From NCBI GenBank assembly GCA_030849075.1, contig JASAOO010003516.1:1-64000 (forward strand): 64,000 bases of DNA, written 5' to 3'. A model generated the notes under the pieces. It did no database searches. It had not been told where the DNA came from and saw only the letters and a program-made list of their open reading frames with translations. Below are positions 63,772 to 64,000 of this stretch, in pieces (position 1 is the first letter of the stretch; every line of letters starts with the position of its first letter). A program made the position numbers and the translations under genes. This DNA comes from Zelonia costaricensis. Lineage: Eukaryota > Euglenozoa > Kinetoplastea > Trypanosomatida > Trypanosomatidae.

Positions 63772-64000
63772 CGTGCCGCTTTCTCCACTCCTCGTGTCGG
63801 TGCAGCGCGCTCGCCGCTAGTGCGCTCCAGCGGCGCGCTCTGGCCCTGCAATTCCCTCTTTTTCCTTTCCAGCTCGTTTGTGTGGCTTGCAGAGCACTGT
63901 CAAGGTGAGGTGAGTGGAGTCGCAATTAGGTTTTGTTGTGCTATTGTTTTTTTTTTTCCAGATTGGAGCAGCAGTGACCGCAAGAGAGCAGGTCTAGCCG
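63772..64000. other. 5' flank of the RRM gene
   Basis: The minus strand immediately before the ATG is purine-rich (from a CTCTTTTTCCTTTCC run on the plus strand at 63854-63872), so the trans-splice tract must lie elsewhere. A 13-T run at 63946-63958 precedes the window edge. Confidence 0.4.

Noticed and set aside
1..64000. tRNA, snRNA or CRISPR-like arrays
   Set aside because: No T-loop GGTTCGAATC-type sequence in a cloverleaf context and no regularly spaced repeats were seen by eye; a covariance-model scan would be decisive.

Overview
The window looks like nuclear chromosomal DNA from a trypanosomatid of the Leishmania/Leptomonas/Crithidia group. The coding parts are GC-rich. Every credible protein gene is intron-less and lies on the minus strand, with long low-complexity spacers between genes. 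On the minus (mRNA-sense) strand these spacers are rich in pyrimidine runs followed by AG, as expected for spliced-leader trans-splicing of one polycistronic unit. Gene content agrees: a DED1/DDX3 helicase, an LC8-type dynein light chain, riboflavin kinase, an inositol-polyphosphate kinase, and several large proteins rich in low-complexity sequence. The species cannot be named from this sequence alone. Three single N bases (3565, 36765, 50274) mark assembly joints; two of them sit at near-identical repeats.

Layout in coordinate order; minus-strand transcription runs right to left. 618-3869: broken DIRS-like retroelement (TATE/VIPER type) with a 304-base duplication across an N. 4519-5823: J-protein. 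10747-13584: DED1/DDX3 helicase with a very long RGG tail. 14945-16783: membrane-anchored protein of unknown function. 20995-26268: giant EF-hand/WD40 protein. 27241-27765: dynein light chain. 30451-31563: inositol polyphosphate kinase. 32755-34317: unknown protein. 35046-35813: EF-hand protein. 37070-37651: riboflavin kinase. 40562-46132: 1856-residue membrane kinase with a degenerate cyclase-like domain. 49762-51127: two 511-base direct repeats. 52089-52865: acidic protein with a PAM2-like motif. 53549-54127: coding-like island, probably a decayed gene. 56204-59080: membrane-anchored histidine phosphatase. 61672-63771: RRM protein.

The genes do not form a pathway, as is usual in trypanosomatid gene arrays. 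Themes that recur are mRNA control (helicase, RRM protein, PAM2-like protein), phosphate signalling (kinase, inositol kinase, histidine phosphatase) and the flagellum/microtubules (dynein light chain, EF-hand/WD protein). The items most worth following up are the kinase with a cyclase-like domain lacking metal-binding residues, the three-fold acidic/RGG repeat of the helicase, the PAM2-like protein, the histidine phosphatase with a multi-pass C-terminus, and the decayed gene near 54 kb.
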